Assembly: GCA_030017685.1 (NCBI GenBank)
Contig: JASEHH010000009.1
Coordinates: 1 to 59,122, forward strand
Origin: Thermodesulfobacteriota bacterium
Lineage (GTDB): Bacteria; Desulfobacterota; BSN033; UBA1163
Direction of reading: 5' to 3'
DNA: 59,122 nucleotides
Below the pieces are notes generated by a model that saw only the letters and a list, made by a program, of their open reading frames with translations, did not search any database and was not told the DNA's origin. Below, piece by piece: positions 9,479 to 18,024 of the stretch; position 1 is the stretch's first letter, and each line of letters begins with the position of its first letter. A program made the translations under genes and the position numbers.

Positions 9479-10330
9479 CTATATCAACCCTTTTGCATTT
9501 AGCACCTTCAAAGGGTCTGTGATATGGTGCCTGAACCACTTTTTCGCATCTTTATGGCCCAGAGCCAGTCCCATTAACTCCGAAAAATAGAGGATGGGGA
9601 TGTCGAAATCATCTCCGACCTCCTTACCCAGTTCATCCTGACGAGTATCGAGATTGGAGTGACACATGGGGCAACCCGTGACCAGGCAGTCCGCCTCAGC
9701 CTCTTTTGCCATGGAGAGGAGTTTCCCACCCAATCTCCTGACGATGTCTGTCCGTGTCATGACCAGGCTGGCCCCGCAACAGTCAGTCTTATAGGACCAG
9801 GGGATGGGTTCTGCGCCGAGGGTCTCCATGAGACGATCCATATGCACTGGATCCTCATAATGCTTTATTCCGGTCAGCTGGGGAGGCCGAACCGTCAGAC
9901 ATCCATAATAACAGACAACCTTGAGCCCCTGAAGGGGTTTTACTCGTTTTTTCCTGACCTCTTCGAGGATGGGTTCGTCACAGAAGAAGTCCAGAGAGTA
10001 TCGAATAGGAACATTTCCCTGATAAGAGAAACGGATTTTTTCAGAGTGTTGCTTCACCTCTTTTTCCGCAACCTTAAAACGGCTGTAACAGGCCACGCAG
10101 GGGACGAGCAACTCCCGTTGGCTCTTCTCTGCAATGGCAAGGTTGCGGGCGGCGAGGTCGATGGCCAGCTCTTCATCCGTGCAGTGGGCAGAGCTGGCTC
10201 CACAGCAGGTCCAATCTTCCAACTCATGGAGCTGGAGGCCAAGAAGCTCGGAGACGCTCCGAATCGATTCATCGTATTCCCTCGCGGTCCCATGGAGGGA
10301 GCACCCTGGATAGTAGGAAATCTCTTTCAC
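9479..10330 (-). CDS. hdrB: Heterodisulfide reductase subunit B family (283 aa)
   Basis: HdrB carries the unusual noncubane iron-sulfur clusters that reduce disulfides or pass electrons to a partner. Both CCG domains are intact: CSLHG near residue 10, CCGASSAHC near 42, CVACYSRF near 79; and CYYGCL near 145, CCGASLVMT near 188, CPMCHSN near 220. Start is GTG at 10330, behind AGGAGGAGAAA. It lies between hdrC (upstream) and the HdrA-GltD hybrid (downstream), giving the order hdrC-hdrB-hdrA. Methanogen-type coenzyme M/B heterodisulfide is unlikely in a bacterium, so the physiological substrate is unknown; in acetogens such HdrCBA sets are linked to MetVF. Confidence 0.9.
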   Translation of the reverse strand: MKEISYYPGCSLHGTAREYDESIRSVSELLGLQLHELEDWTCCGASSAHCTDEELAIDLAARNLAIAEKSQRELLVPCVACYSRFKVAEKEVKQHSEKIRFSYQGNVPIRYSLDFFCDEPILEEVRKKRVKPLQGLKVVCYYGCLTVRPPQLTGIKHYEDPVHMDRLMETLGAEPIPWSYKTDCCGASLVMTRTDIVRRLGGKLLSMAKEAEADCLVTGCPMCHSNLDTRQDELGKEVGDDFDIPILYFSELMGLALGHKDAKKWFRHHITDPLKVLNAKGLI

Positions 10331-10380
10331 TTTCTCCTCCTATGTTTATTGATCATCGATCATTGAACATTGATGAATTC

Positions 10381-10494
10381 GTAAAAAGTCGTCATTCCCG
10401 TGAAAACGGGAATCCAGAGAATTCTAACTATATAAAAATACTGGATTCCTGCTTGCGCAGGAATGACAGACAATAGCCTTTTCAGACTTTTTAC
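10381..10494. repeat. Hairpin-pair intergenic element
   Basis: Outer arms GTAAAAAGTC (10381-10390) and GACTTTTTAC (10485-10494) are perfect complements. Inside are two hairpins, ATTCCCGTGAAAACGGGAAT and ATTCCTGCTTGCGCAGGAAT, joined by an AT-rich linker. Related units occur at 9218-9347, 38609-38700 and 51216-51310. Confidence 0.65.
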
Positions 10495-10540
10495 AAGACC
10501 ATCAACATTGATAATTGCAAACTGCTAATTGATGATTACT

Positions 10541-11077
10541 TCACTTCCCTTTCTCAAATGAGTTGAAGATCTCCTTGATCTCTTTTCCCCCTCCGAACTT
10601 GGACGGAAAAAGTTTGATCTTCCCTTTACGGTACATCTTCAATCCCAGGGAAGCATCCTTGAAGAAGTCCCTCGTTTTCATTTTAAACTGGAGGATGAGG
10701 CTCAGTTCGTGGATCCGGCCTTTCGATTTGATCGTATCGAGGAAGACAGAGTGAAAGACCGGGACATCCTTTTCCCCCGGTTTGATCCCGGATCGAGAGG
10801 CGATTCCTCTTAAGGTATCCATGATCTTCGCAATGTCAATGTTATTGGGACAACGTACGCTGCAGGCATAACAGGATGCGCAGATCCAGATCGTTTTTGA
10901 GCCGAGGACTTTTTCCCTGTGGTCATATTGAATGTGACGAAGCACCTGATTGGGGAGGATGTCCATGGCATAGGCGACCGGACAGCCTGCCGAACATTTT
11001 TGACACTGATAGCAGGCCTGCACTTTTTCGCCGCTGACCTGAGCCACTTCTGAGAGAAGAGAATTTGAATTCATCAT
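10541..11077 (-). CDS. hdrC: Heterodisulfide reductase subunit C family (178 aa)
   Basis: Ferredoxin-like subunit that relays electrons between HdrA and HdrB. It has two classical four-Cys motifs, CYQCQKCSAGCP (near residue 22) and CASCYACSVRCPNNIDI (near 66), followed by a helical tail. An open frame extends to 11152 but overlaps the kinase stop. GAGG at 11084-11081 supports ATG 11077 or the adjacent ATG 11074, and the protein then begins just before the conserved region. No membrane segment, so the Hdr complex would be cytoplasmic. Confidence 0.88.
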   Translation of the reverse strand: MMNSNSLLSEVAQVSGEKVQACYQCQKCSAGCPVAYAMDILPNQVLRHIQYDHREKVLGSKTIWICASCYACSVRCPNNIDIAKIMDTLRGIASRSGIKPGEKDVPVFHSVFLDTIKSKGRIHELSLILQFKMKTRDFFKDASLGLKMYRKGKIKLFPSKFGGGKEIKEIFNSFEKGK

Positions 11078-11087
11078 TGACCTCGCC

Positions 11088-13037
11088 TCATTGAAGGGAT
11101 GGTTCCTCCAGAATGGGTTGTGTTTGGGATTGGACGGGAAGTTCGATGACAAAAGACGTCCCTAAACCGGCTTTACTCTTGACATTAATGGTTCCTCCAT
11201 GGTCTTGAACAATTCCATATGAAGTCGCTAAACCCAATCCGGTTCCTTTGCCCACGTCCTTTGTGGTAAAAAAGGGGTCGAAAATGCGGGAGAGATTCTC
11301 CTCGGGGATGCCTTCACCCGTGTCCGCAAATTCGATCCACACGGTTTTCCTATCCGGAGAAGGCGATGTGGCGATGGTTAAGGTCCCATTGCCATGCATG
11401 GCCTCTGCCGCATTGACGATGATGTTCATAAAGACCTGTTTCAGTTGGCCCGAATTTCCTCGCACAAAGGGCAAGAAGGGGTCAAGGTTCTTGACGATCC
11501 GGATATTGTGAAAGAGGGCCTGGTTGACCAGGAAGAAGAGGCCATCGTTGATGGCCCGGTTGATATCCGTGGGTTCCTTCTTCGGTTCAGTCTGGCGGGC
11601 AAATTCGAGCAGGCTTTTCACAATCTCCTTACAGCGCCCCGCCTCCTGGACAATTCGGGCGAGGTCCCCCCGTTTGGGATCTTCCTCCGGGAGGTCTTCC
11701 ATCATCAGGCTGGAGTAGATGAGAATACCGCCCAGGGGATTGTTGATCTCGTGGGCAATGCCGGCTGCCAGTTTCCCAAGGGAGGCCATCTTCTCGGAGC
11801 TGACCAGCTGGAGGTGTGTCTCCTGAAGCTTCTTCTCCATCAGCAGACGGGACCTCAAATCCGTAAAGATGCCCACGCTGGCAATCTCCTGCCCTGTCCC
11901 ATTGTAGATCAGGGCGGCGGAAAGCTGTATCGGGATCTCTATCCCTTCCTTATTGACGACATTGAATTGAGAAGGAAGGAATTTTCCGACCCCTCCGTAA
12001 TCCGGGCTCCGGAGTCTTTTCATAATCTCCTTTGCAATTCCCAGCGGATAGATCTGTGTAATGTGAATCTTTCCGATCACTTCTTCAGCCTTATATCCGG
12101 TCAGGGCTTCCGCCCCCTTATTGAAGATAAAAATATTGCCCTTCATGTCGGCGGCAATGATCCCGTCGACGGAGCTCTCGATGAGGTTCATGAAAAACTC
12201 ATTTGCCTCCCGGAGTTCATCTTCGATCCGTTTCCTCTCTGTGATATCCAGGTTTATTCCTTCGTAACCGATAATTTCTCCCTCTTGATTTTTAATGGGA
12301 TGGCCGGTGAGCAGAACGGTGATCTTGTCCCCGTTCTTCTTCTTGAATTCCACTTCCATGTCTCTGACAAAGCCCCCCCTCTCGGCCTTCTCCTTGAGAA
12401 TCTTTCGATCTTCCGGGTTCACATAAAGGTCCCGGACAATATCGATTTCGAGAAATTCTTCTTTACTGGGATAGCCGAGCATGTCAAGGAGGGCCTGATT
12501 GCAATCCAGGAACCTGCCCTCCTTCGAACTGATGAAGAGGCCATGTCTCACCCTTTCAAAAAGCCTCCGGAGCTTTTCTTCAGAGCCCTTTAAATCCCTT
12601 TCAAATTTTTTTCGCTCCGTGATGTCCTTGAGATAGGCATAGCCTTTACGAACCCCACGAGAGGTCTCGGCCAGGGCAATGCAGACCTCAGCCTCCTTGA
12701 CCTCACCGGTGAAGGTGATCAAATGGGCTTCCGTACAGGTTTTTTCCCCATATCGTTCGGGATGGATGAAGAGATCTTCGATAAAGGACTGATCGGGTTT
12801 GTCCAGAAGCGAGAGGATGGTCATCTTGAGTAACTGTTCGTTCGTATATCCGGTAATCTCCGAGGCCATTCGATTGGCATATTCGATCCGATGGTTTTCA
12901 TCGAATACGAAGATCCCATCATTCCCCAGCTCGGCGATGGCATGGAACATTCCGGACTCGATCCTCTTGTTGACAAGGGTGAGCCGTTCAGTCGGCTTTC
13001 TTTTTTTCTGCGATGGAGAGAGTTTCCTGGCCATCAT
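11088..13037 (-). CDS. Soluble three-PAS sensor histidine kinase (649 aa)
   Basis: Three PAS domains in a row (about residues 30-145, 160-270 and 285-400; the first two each end in a DITER-like motif), then HisKA with H-box [12 protein letters not shown] (near 430) and a HATPase domain with N-box [24 protein letters not shown] and GKGTGLGLA. No membrane segment or signal peptide, so it senses something in the cytoplasm. Start ATG at 13037 lies eight bases after the metF-like stop; the longer open frame to 13166 overlaps that gene. There is no response regulator in the window. Its place inside the metVF-hdrCBA operon suggests it monitors redox state or substrate of this pathway, which is inference. 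Confidence 0.88.
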   Translation of the reverse strand: MMARKLSPSQKKRKPTERLTLVNKRIESGMFHAIAELGNDGIFVFDENHRIEYANRMASEITGYTNEQLLKMTILSLLDKPDQSFIEDLFIHPERYGEKTCTEAHLITFTGEVKEAEVCIALAETSRGVRKGYAYLKDITERKKFERDLKGSEEKLRRLFERVRHGLFISSKEGRFLDCNQALLDMLGYPSKEEFLEIDIVRDLYVNPEDRKILKEKAERGGFVRDMEVEFKKKNGDKITVLLTGHPIKNQEGEIIGYEGINLDITERKRIEDELREANEFFMNLIESSVDGIIAADMKGNIFIFNKGAEALTGYKAEEVIGKIHITQIYPLGIAKEIMKRLRSPDYGGVGKFLPSQFNVVNKEGIEIPIQLSAALIYNGTGQEIASVGIFTDLRSRLLMEKKLQETHLQLVSSEKMASLGKLAAGIAHEINNPLGGILIYSSLMMEDLPEEDPKRGDLARIVQEAGRCKEIVKSLLEFARQTEPKKEPTDINRAINDGLFFLVNQALFHNIRIVKNLDPFLPFVRGNSGQLKQVFMNIIVNAAEAMHGNGTLTIATSPSPDRKTVWIEFADTGEGIPEENLSRIFDPFFTTKDVGKGTGLGLATSYGIVQDHGGTINVKSKAGLGTSFVIELPVQSQTQPILEEPSLQ

Positions 13038-13045
13038 TTCTTTTT

Positions 13046-13918
13046 TTACAACCCGACCTGGTCGAGAAGGGCAGGGACCAGATTTTCCCATCCAAGGGGA
13101 ATAATCTGAACGCCCTGGCAGAGCGGTTTCGCGGCCCTGATGAAATCTCCGGCAATTTCGATACACGCTTTCTGTTTATCCGAAGCCTTGAGCAAGCGAT
13201 CGATGATGGAATCCGGAATAGACGCCCCTTCCACATGCTTATTGATATAACGGGCCATCCCGACCGATTTGAGCAGGGTGATGCCCACGATGATGGGGAC
13301 CTTGAAATGGGCGACCTTCTTGACGAAGGTTTCCAGAAGACCTGGTTCATAGATGGAGCCGGTGAAGAAGAAATCGACCCCCTGGCGAATCTTCTTCTCC
13401 ATATCCATCACCTCGAGGTCGAGGATATGGCCTTTGGCAGCCGCATCGACCTGGGTACCGACAAAGAATACGGGTTTCCCTTTGAGATCATTGCCCATGA
13501 GATCATAGCCTTCCTGGAGGCGTTTGGCGGCGCCGAGCAAGCCGATCACATCGAGATCAAAGACGGGCTGGGCTTCAAAATGATCTCCGATGGAAGGGTG
13601 GTCACCCTGGAGCAGGAGGAGATTCTTCAGGCCAAGGGCAGAGGCATTGAGAAGTTCGGCTTGAAGGGCCAATCGGTTTCGGTTGCCACAGGAGAGGTTA
13701 TAGATGACCTCGATCCCCTTTCCCTTCAGGAGGGCGCATACCGAGAGGGAGCCCAGCCTCATGATGGCATTCTGGAGGTCTGGAATATTGACCGCGTCCA
13801 CGCGGCCCCTCCATCGTTCCGCATGTTCATGGACCTCGGAGAGATCGATTCCTTTTGGGGGCTGGAGTTCAGCGAGGACAACAAACTTTCCCGATTCCAA
13901 CTGCTCCTTTAATGGCAT
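13046..13918 (-). CDS. Second MetF-like methylenetetrahydrofolate reductase-family protein (290 aa)
   Basis: MetF TIM-barrel family. The catalytic Glu region (VVLAELQPPKG, near residue 15), the LLLQGDHPSIG motif near 100 and a C-terminal KSVGMARYINKHVEG motif match the family. It follows the other metF-like gene by 12 bases and is clearly a paralogue, about as long. Start ATG behind AAAGGAG. Whether it reduces methylene-THF itself, forms a heteromer with its neighbour or uses a related substrate cannot be told. Confidence 0.82.
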   Translation of the reverse strand: MPLKEQLESGKFVVLAELQPPKGIDLSEVHEHAERWRGRVDAVNIPDLQNAIMRLGSLSVCALLKGKGIEVIYNLSCGNRNRLALQAELLNASALGLKNLLLLQGDHPSIGDHFEAQPVFDLDVIGLLGAAKRLQEGYDLMGNDLKGKPVFFVGTQVDAAAKGHILDLEVMDMEKKIRQGVDFFFTGSIYEPGLLETFVKKVAHFKVPIIVGITLLKSVGMARYINKHVEGASIPDSIIDRLLKASDKQKACIEIAGDFIRAAKPLCQGVQIIPLGWENLVPALLDQVGL

Positions 13919-13930
13919 GGCCTTTCTCCT

Positions 13931-14854
13931 TTACTCTGTCTTGGGACGGGGTAACAATCCAGCCATCTCCGTGATCTGACTCGTCATCTGCTCCCATTCG
14001 ATGGCCATGATGTGGACCCCGTGAACCCCTTCTATCTCTCTCAATTCCTGGATCTGCTCGACACAGAGCTTGATCCCTTCTTCAGCCGGTTTCTTCGCTT
14101 TCACAATTCGGTCAATGATCTCATCCGGGATGATAATTCCCGAAACATTCTTGGCCATATATCGAGCCATACCTCCAGATTTAAGAGGAGTCACACCGGC
14201 CAAGATATGAACCTTTTCGTGAAGCCCTCGATCCCTCACCATCTTCATCCATTCCTTGAAACGGTTCATATCGTATATACACTGAGTCTGGAGGAAGTCA
14301 ACCCCTGCGGCTACCTTCTTGGCCAAACGGATGGCCCGGAATTCGAATGGATCACCAAAAGGATTCTCCGCCGCACCGATGAAGAGTTTAATCTCCCCCT
14401 CTATCTTCTCCTCCCCGCCGAGCAATGTTCCTTGATCTCTCATCGTTCGAACACAGTCGATCAACTGGATGGAGTCGAGATCGTGAACATTCTTTGAGTC
14501 GACCTGATTTCCAAAGGTGTGATGGTCTCCGGTGAGGCAGAGCATGTTTTTGATGCCCAAGGCGGTTGCCCCCAAGAGGTCGCTCTGAATGGCTATGCGA
14601 TTCCGGTCACGGGTCGTCATCTGCATCACAGGCTCGATCCCCATCTGGAGGAGGAGGCTTGAGGCGGCGATGCTCGACATCCGAACGATCGCCGTCTGAT
14701 TGTCGGTGACATTGACCGCATCGACATAACCCCTCAGGAGGTCCGCCTTCCGTTTGATGACGCTTACTTCGTTTCCCTTTGGAGGACCCAGTTCACCTGT
14801 TACCGCAAACAGACCTTTTGATAAAATATTTTCGAGATTGCTTCCAGCTTTCAT
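13931..14854 (-). CDS. metF: Methylenetetrahydrofolate reductase, MetF subunit (307 aa)
   Basis: Reduces 5,10-methylene-THF to 5-methyl-THF, the last step of the methyl branch. Motifs: VTGELGPPKG with the catalytic Glu near residue 19, MLCLTGDHHTFG, FLQTQCIYD and a C-terminal KSGGMARYMAKNVSG. I choose ATG 14854, which overlaps the metV stop as ATGA (14854-14851), over the longer frame starting at 14914; the overlap indicates translational coupling with metV. Acetogen MetF works as a MetVF complex and can be attached to HdrCBA-MvhD, whose genes are all present downstream. Confidence 0.9.
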   Translation of the reverse strand: MKAGSNLENILSKGLFAVTGELGPPKGNEVSVIKRKADLLRGYVDAVNVTDNQTAIVRMSSIAASSLLLQMGIEPVMQMTTRDRNRIAIQSDLLGATALGIKNMLCLTGDHHTFGNQVDSKNVHDLDSIQLIDCVRTMRDQGTLLGGEEKIEGEIKLFIGAAENPFGDPFEFRAIRLAKKVAAGVDFLQTQCIYDMNRFKEWMKMVRDRGLHEKVHILAGVTPLKSGGMARYMAKNVSGIIIPDEIIDRIVKAKKPAEEGIKLCVEQIQELREIEGVHGVHIMAIEWEQMTSQITEMAGLLPRPKTE

Positions 14855-15522
14855 ACTTTGAGATCCTCCCTCACGATCCTTCTTAATCCACTGTCTCTCG
14901 ATTCCACACCCCATCGCCTGGCCGGGATGATTTCTTCCATCCTGTAAAGTTGACCCAGTCCATTGAGCCGGTCATAGATGAGTTGCCAGGCGCAATCCGC
15001 TTCTCTTTTGATTTCGCACTTCCCTTTTGAGGAGCCGCCGCAGGGTCCGTTGAAGAGTTGTTTGGCGCAACGGGCAACCGGGCAGATGCCCCCTGTCCTC
15101 TCGAGAATGCAATTTCCACAGGCCTGGCACCGTTCTTCCCAGACTCCATGGGTCACTGTTTCACCCAGAAAGGTTGTATTGACACCCGGAAAGACCGGAG
15201 TCTTTTGAAAATGGCGCGCCAGTGTCTGAACACCCACTCCGCAGGCGACGGAGAGGACCGCTTCGACCTTCTCGACGGTCTCCGATAGTTCGGTGGCAAA
15301 TTCGGGTTCACACTGACGCGCAGGGGTCGCCTCCAGCACCTCCAGGAGCTTTCCCGTCCTCGTTCTCGCCATCCGAAGAGCGGAAGCGAGAAGCCCCACT
15401 TCCTTTTCGCCTCCGGCCTGGCAAACGGTAACGCATGCCCCACACCCCGACAAGAGAATTCTGTCATAAGGTTTAAGATAAAGTAAAATCTCTTCCAGCG
15501 GTTTCTGTTCAGCCTTGATCAT
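14851..15522 (-). CDS. metV: MetV, zinc/iron-sulfur partner of methylenetetrahydrofolate reductase (223 aa)
   Basis: MetV-type C-terminal MTHFR domain. It is cysteine-rich: SGCGACVTVCQAGG near residue 25, then CQACGNCILERTGGICPVARC and FNGPCGGSSKGKCE near 132-170, the family signature. MetV links the flavin of MetF to an electron donor. Start ATG follows TAGGAGGC. It is the first gene of the metV-metF-metF trio and couples to metF by a 4-base overlap. Confidence 0.92.
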   Translation of the reverse strand: MIKAEQKPLEEILLYLKPYDRILLSGCGACVTVCQAGGEKEVGLLASALRMARTRTGKLLEVLEATPARQCEPEFATELSETVEKVEAVLSVACGVGVQTLARHFQKTPVFPGVNTTFLGETVTHGVWEERCQACGNCILERTGGICPVARCAKQLFNGPCGGSSKGKCEIKREADCAWQLIYDRLNGLGQLYRMEEIIPARRWGVESRDSGLRRIVREDLKV

Positions 15523-15536
15523 GGATGCCTCCTAAA

Positions 15537-15672
15537 AAGAACATGGAAGAATGGAATATTGGAATACTGGAATCATGGGTAAAGGAAGCTTCGCTTCCTT
15601 TAGGCGACTTTCGTTCATATTTTGTATTTGTTTGTATTCCCAATATTCCAACTTTCCACCATTCCATTATTC
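15537..15672. repeat. AT-rich palindromic spacer
   Basis: GGAATATTGGAATAC-like words (about 15552-15567) are mirrored by GTATTCCCAATATTCC (about 15633-15650), with a GAAGCTTCGCTTCC hairpin between them. It forms the spacer between mvhD and metV; no gene seen. Confidence 0.5.
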
Positions 15673-15678
15673 TCGAAC

Positions 15679-16089
15679 TTATATTTTGGCTGGGTTTGGT
15701 CCCAACTTTTTTAACTGTTCCGATTTCCGTTGAAGGGCCTCTGCCAACTTAGGGCCACAGTTGGTAGCCAGATGGCAAATTTCGATCCGTTCTTTCTCCA
15801 GTCCAATCTTCTCCAGAAGGCGATGTGCATAGGAGAGACGGCCTTTTGCCCGGAGATTCCCTCTGAGAAATTGGCAGTTCTCTTCGTAACAGGCGAAGAT
15901 CAGAACGCCGTCCGCACCTCTTTCCAGTGCTTTCAGGAGATAGAGGGTCTCGATTCGACCCGCACAAGGAACCCGGACGATCTCGACATTTCGGGGAAGC
16001 TTGAGTTCCAAACCTCCCGCCATATCTGCGGCAGGATATCCGGACTGATCACAACAGAACGCCACGATCTTAGGCTCAAAGTTCACCAT
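15679..16089 (-). CDS. mvhD: MvhD-type protein, serine variant (136 aa)
   Basis: Full-length MvhD/FrhD: FEPKIVAFCCDQSGYPAADM, VRVPCAGRIE, FACYEENCQFLRGN, TNCGPKLAEAL. At the position that is Cys in the 3761-4516 paralogue and selenocysteine in the 1-443 paralogue, this protein has Ser (CCDQS), so its [2Fe-2S] ligation or redox potential may differ. It lies directly downstream of the split HdrA pair, the likely partner, and upstream of metV. Confidence 0.87.
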   Translation of the reverse strand: MVNFEPKIVAFCCDQSGYPAADMAGGLELKLPRNVEIVRVPCAGRIETLYLLKALERGADGVLIFACYEENCQFLRGNLRAKGRLSYAHRLLEKIGLEKERIEICHLATNCGPKLAEALQRKSEQLKKLGPNPAKI

Positions 16090-16133
16090 GTAAACTCTCC
16101 ACTCATCTATCCAACATTTTAATCATTGTTGAC

Positions 16134-16268
16134 CATCGTTTAAAATCCCAAATTCCAATTTCCAAATAAATTCCAAATTCCAATCTACAATGACCTAAAC
16201 AGTTTTGTTTGAAATTTTGGATTTTGGACATTGGTGCTTATTTGGTACTTGGAATTTGGTGCTTGGTT
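16134..16268. repeat. Long AT-rich palindromic repeat
   Basis: The left half repeats AAATTCCAATTTCC-like words (16147-16188) and the right half their complement (GGTACTTGGAATTTGGTGCTTGG, about 16239-16266), around a CAGTTTTGTTTGAAA centre. It ends at the hdrA stop region. The copies at 15537, 19081 and 20443 have the same style. Confidence 0.6.
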
Positions 16269-18024
16269 ATTTATTTTCTCCCAATCTCCTTATCTCCCTA
16301 TCTCCCAATAATATAGAGAATCCCATCTGGGCATAGATCAATTCATCGGGCTGATGGCGAAGCGTGATCGCTTTTGCAGGACACTCGCCGACACAGATCC
16401 CGCATCCATAACAGGCAACAGGATCGACCCTGGCGGCTCCCCACTTCACCCCTTCTCCGATTCCCGGAGTGACATAGATATTTTTCTCCGCATATTTTTC
16501 CACGGTGATTGCGGAATGAGGGCAGAGCCTGGGACAGGTAAAGCAGACCGCGCATTTCTCGGGATCGACCTCTGCAACGGAAAGATCGTAAGTATAGACC
16601 CCTGCTGAAAGAAGGGCGATCACCTCCTGTGCCACTGCTCCCGCCTCGATCAGGGTTTCCGAAACTTCCTGTGGGAACCGGCATCCCCCGGCTACAAAGA
16701 TTCCCCTTCGATTCGATCTCACCCGGAGGAGCTGGGGATTATCCTCCATGAGGAATCCACGATTTCCCTGATGGAGACCGAGAATCCTGCCGAGATTTTC
16801 GGTCTCAGGGTTCGGGATGAAAGCATCGCTCCGGACGATGAGGTCCGAAAGGATGGAGAGAGGCCATTCATCCTCCTTGTGAATGGCTGACGTGTCCTTC
16901 ACATCGACCTGAATCTGACCGTTGACAATGGAGAGCTTCGGAAGTTCCTCATATTTAATAAAGAGGACACCTTGCTCTCTCGCCCTCCGGTAGAACCGCT
17001 CCATCCCATCTGAAGAGACCTTCAGGTCCTTGCAGAGAATGACCACCTGACATTGAAAAGCCTCCTGAAGGAGAAGACCCTGTTTGACCGCATTGATCGA
17101 ATCGACTTTCATATCCCCGTTGACTTCATCGAGGAGGAAGGCGACCGATTCAACCCTTTTCCCATTCCTGAGAAGAGAAGGGCTCTCGTTTTCGGCCAGA
17201 AGTGTCTCCATTTCAGCAAAGGAGATAAAACTCCTGTGGCCATAAATTCCCTTCCGGTTTCGTTCCACTTCATATCCTGCTGCCACGACGATGGCTGAGA
17301 AAGCGAGAACCATTTCCGTTCCGTCCGCCTTCCGGACCTTTGCCTGGAAGCGGCCCAGATGGCCATCGACTCGTTTCAACTCTGCCTCACTGAGCACGGT
17401 GATACGGGAATTCCGGCGGACTTCGGAGACCTTCTCCTCCACCCACTTCTGAACTTCTTCAGGCCGGTTATAAAACTTTCGAAGTTCCAATGCCTTACCG
17501 CCCAGACGTTTCCCTTTCTCCAGGAGATAGACCTGGATCCCCGAATGCGCCAAGGCCAAGGCGATGGAAATCCCAATAATTCCCCCTCCGATGACCAGGG
17601 CTTCGGGCTTCAATGGAAGGGATCGGGCCTCAATGGGTCTAGAGGAAGAGGCCATACGAATCGCCTTGATCAGGATCTTTCGGGCTTTTTCGATTGCATC
17701 CTCTTCATCGGCCATGGCACTGAGCGTCTGTTCTCTCAAATTGGCGACGGTGAAGAGATAGGGGTTGACGGAAAAGGAGTATCCGAATTTACGGAAAGAG
17801 GTCTCATAGATTTTGGGGCTTCCTCCGAGGATGACCACCCTGTCCGCCCCTCCTGTCCTCAGATGTTCAGCCATCCTTTGCAATGCCCCGGGAGAGGCGA
17901 GGTCCTCTTCCTCAACAGAGAAAGCAATCTCCGGGAGTCCCCGGATGACAGAGACGATCTTCTCTCGGAAAGTGGCAGGGATCGACCCCCCCATCCCATC
18001 AATGAATATGCCGATCCGAGCCAT
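16267..18024 (-). CDS. HdrA-like protein, second-half unit (585 aa)
   Basis: Corresponds to the linker plus second unit of the fused double HdrA proteins. N-terminal domain (about 1-125) has MARIGIFIDGMGG and VANLREQTLSAM; the FAD loop VIGGGIIGISIALALAHSG follows near 144; FVAGGCRFPQEVSETL is the FAD-binding end. Two C-terminal ferredoxin motifs, CAVCFTCPRLCP and CYGCGICVGECP. The Cys-rich loop after the FAD domain present in usual HdrA (CVGSR...YCSRxCC) is not seen, so this unit may lack one cluster. ATG 18024 directly follows the TAA of the upstream hdrA gene, with GGAGGAG before it, so the two are made together. Confidence 0.82.
   Translation of the reverse strand: MARIGIFIDGMGGSIPATFREKIVSVIRGLPEIAFSVEEEDLASPGALQRMAEHLRTGGADRVVILGGSPKIYETSFRKFGYSFSVNPYLFTVANLREQTLSAMADEEDAIEKARKILIKAIRMASSSRPIEARSLPLKPEALVIGGGIIGISIALALAHSGIQVYLLEKGKRLGGKALELRKFYNRPEEVQKWVEEKVSEVRRNSRITVLSEAELKRVDGHLGRFQAKVRKADGTEMVLAFSAIVVAAGYEVERNRKGIYGHRSFISFAEMETLLAENESPSLLRNGKRVESVAFLLDEVNGDMKVDSINAVKQGLLLQEAFQCQVVILCKDLKVSSDGMERFYRRAREQGVLFIKYEELPKLSIVNGQIQVDVKDTSAIHKEDEWPLSILSDLIVRSDAFIPNPETENLGRILGLHQGNRGFLMEDNPQLLRVRSNRRGIFVAGGCRFPQEVSETLIEAGAVAQEVIALLSAGVYTYDLSVAEVDPEKCAVCFTCPRLCPHSAITVEKYAEKNIYVTPGIGEGVKWGAARVDPVACYGCGICVGECPAKAITLRHQPDELIYAQMGFSILLGDREIRRLGENK

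Noticed and set aside
11394-12593. 399-codon plus-strand frame opposite the histidine kinase
   Set aside because: The minus strand encodes all kinase motifs. The plus frame has no recognisable domain and no ribosome site.
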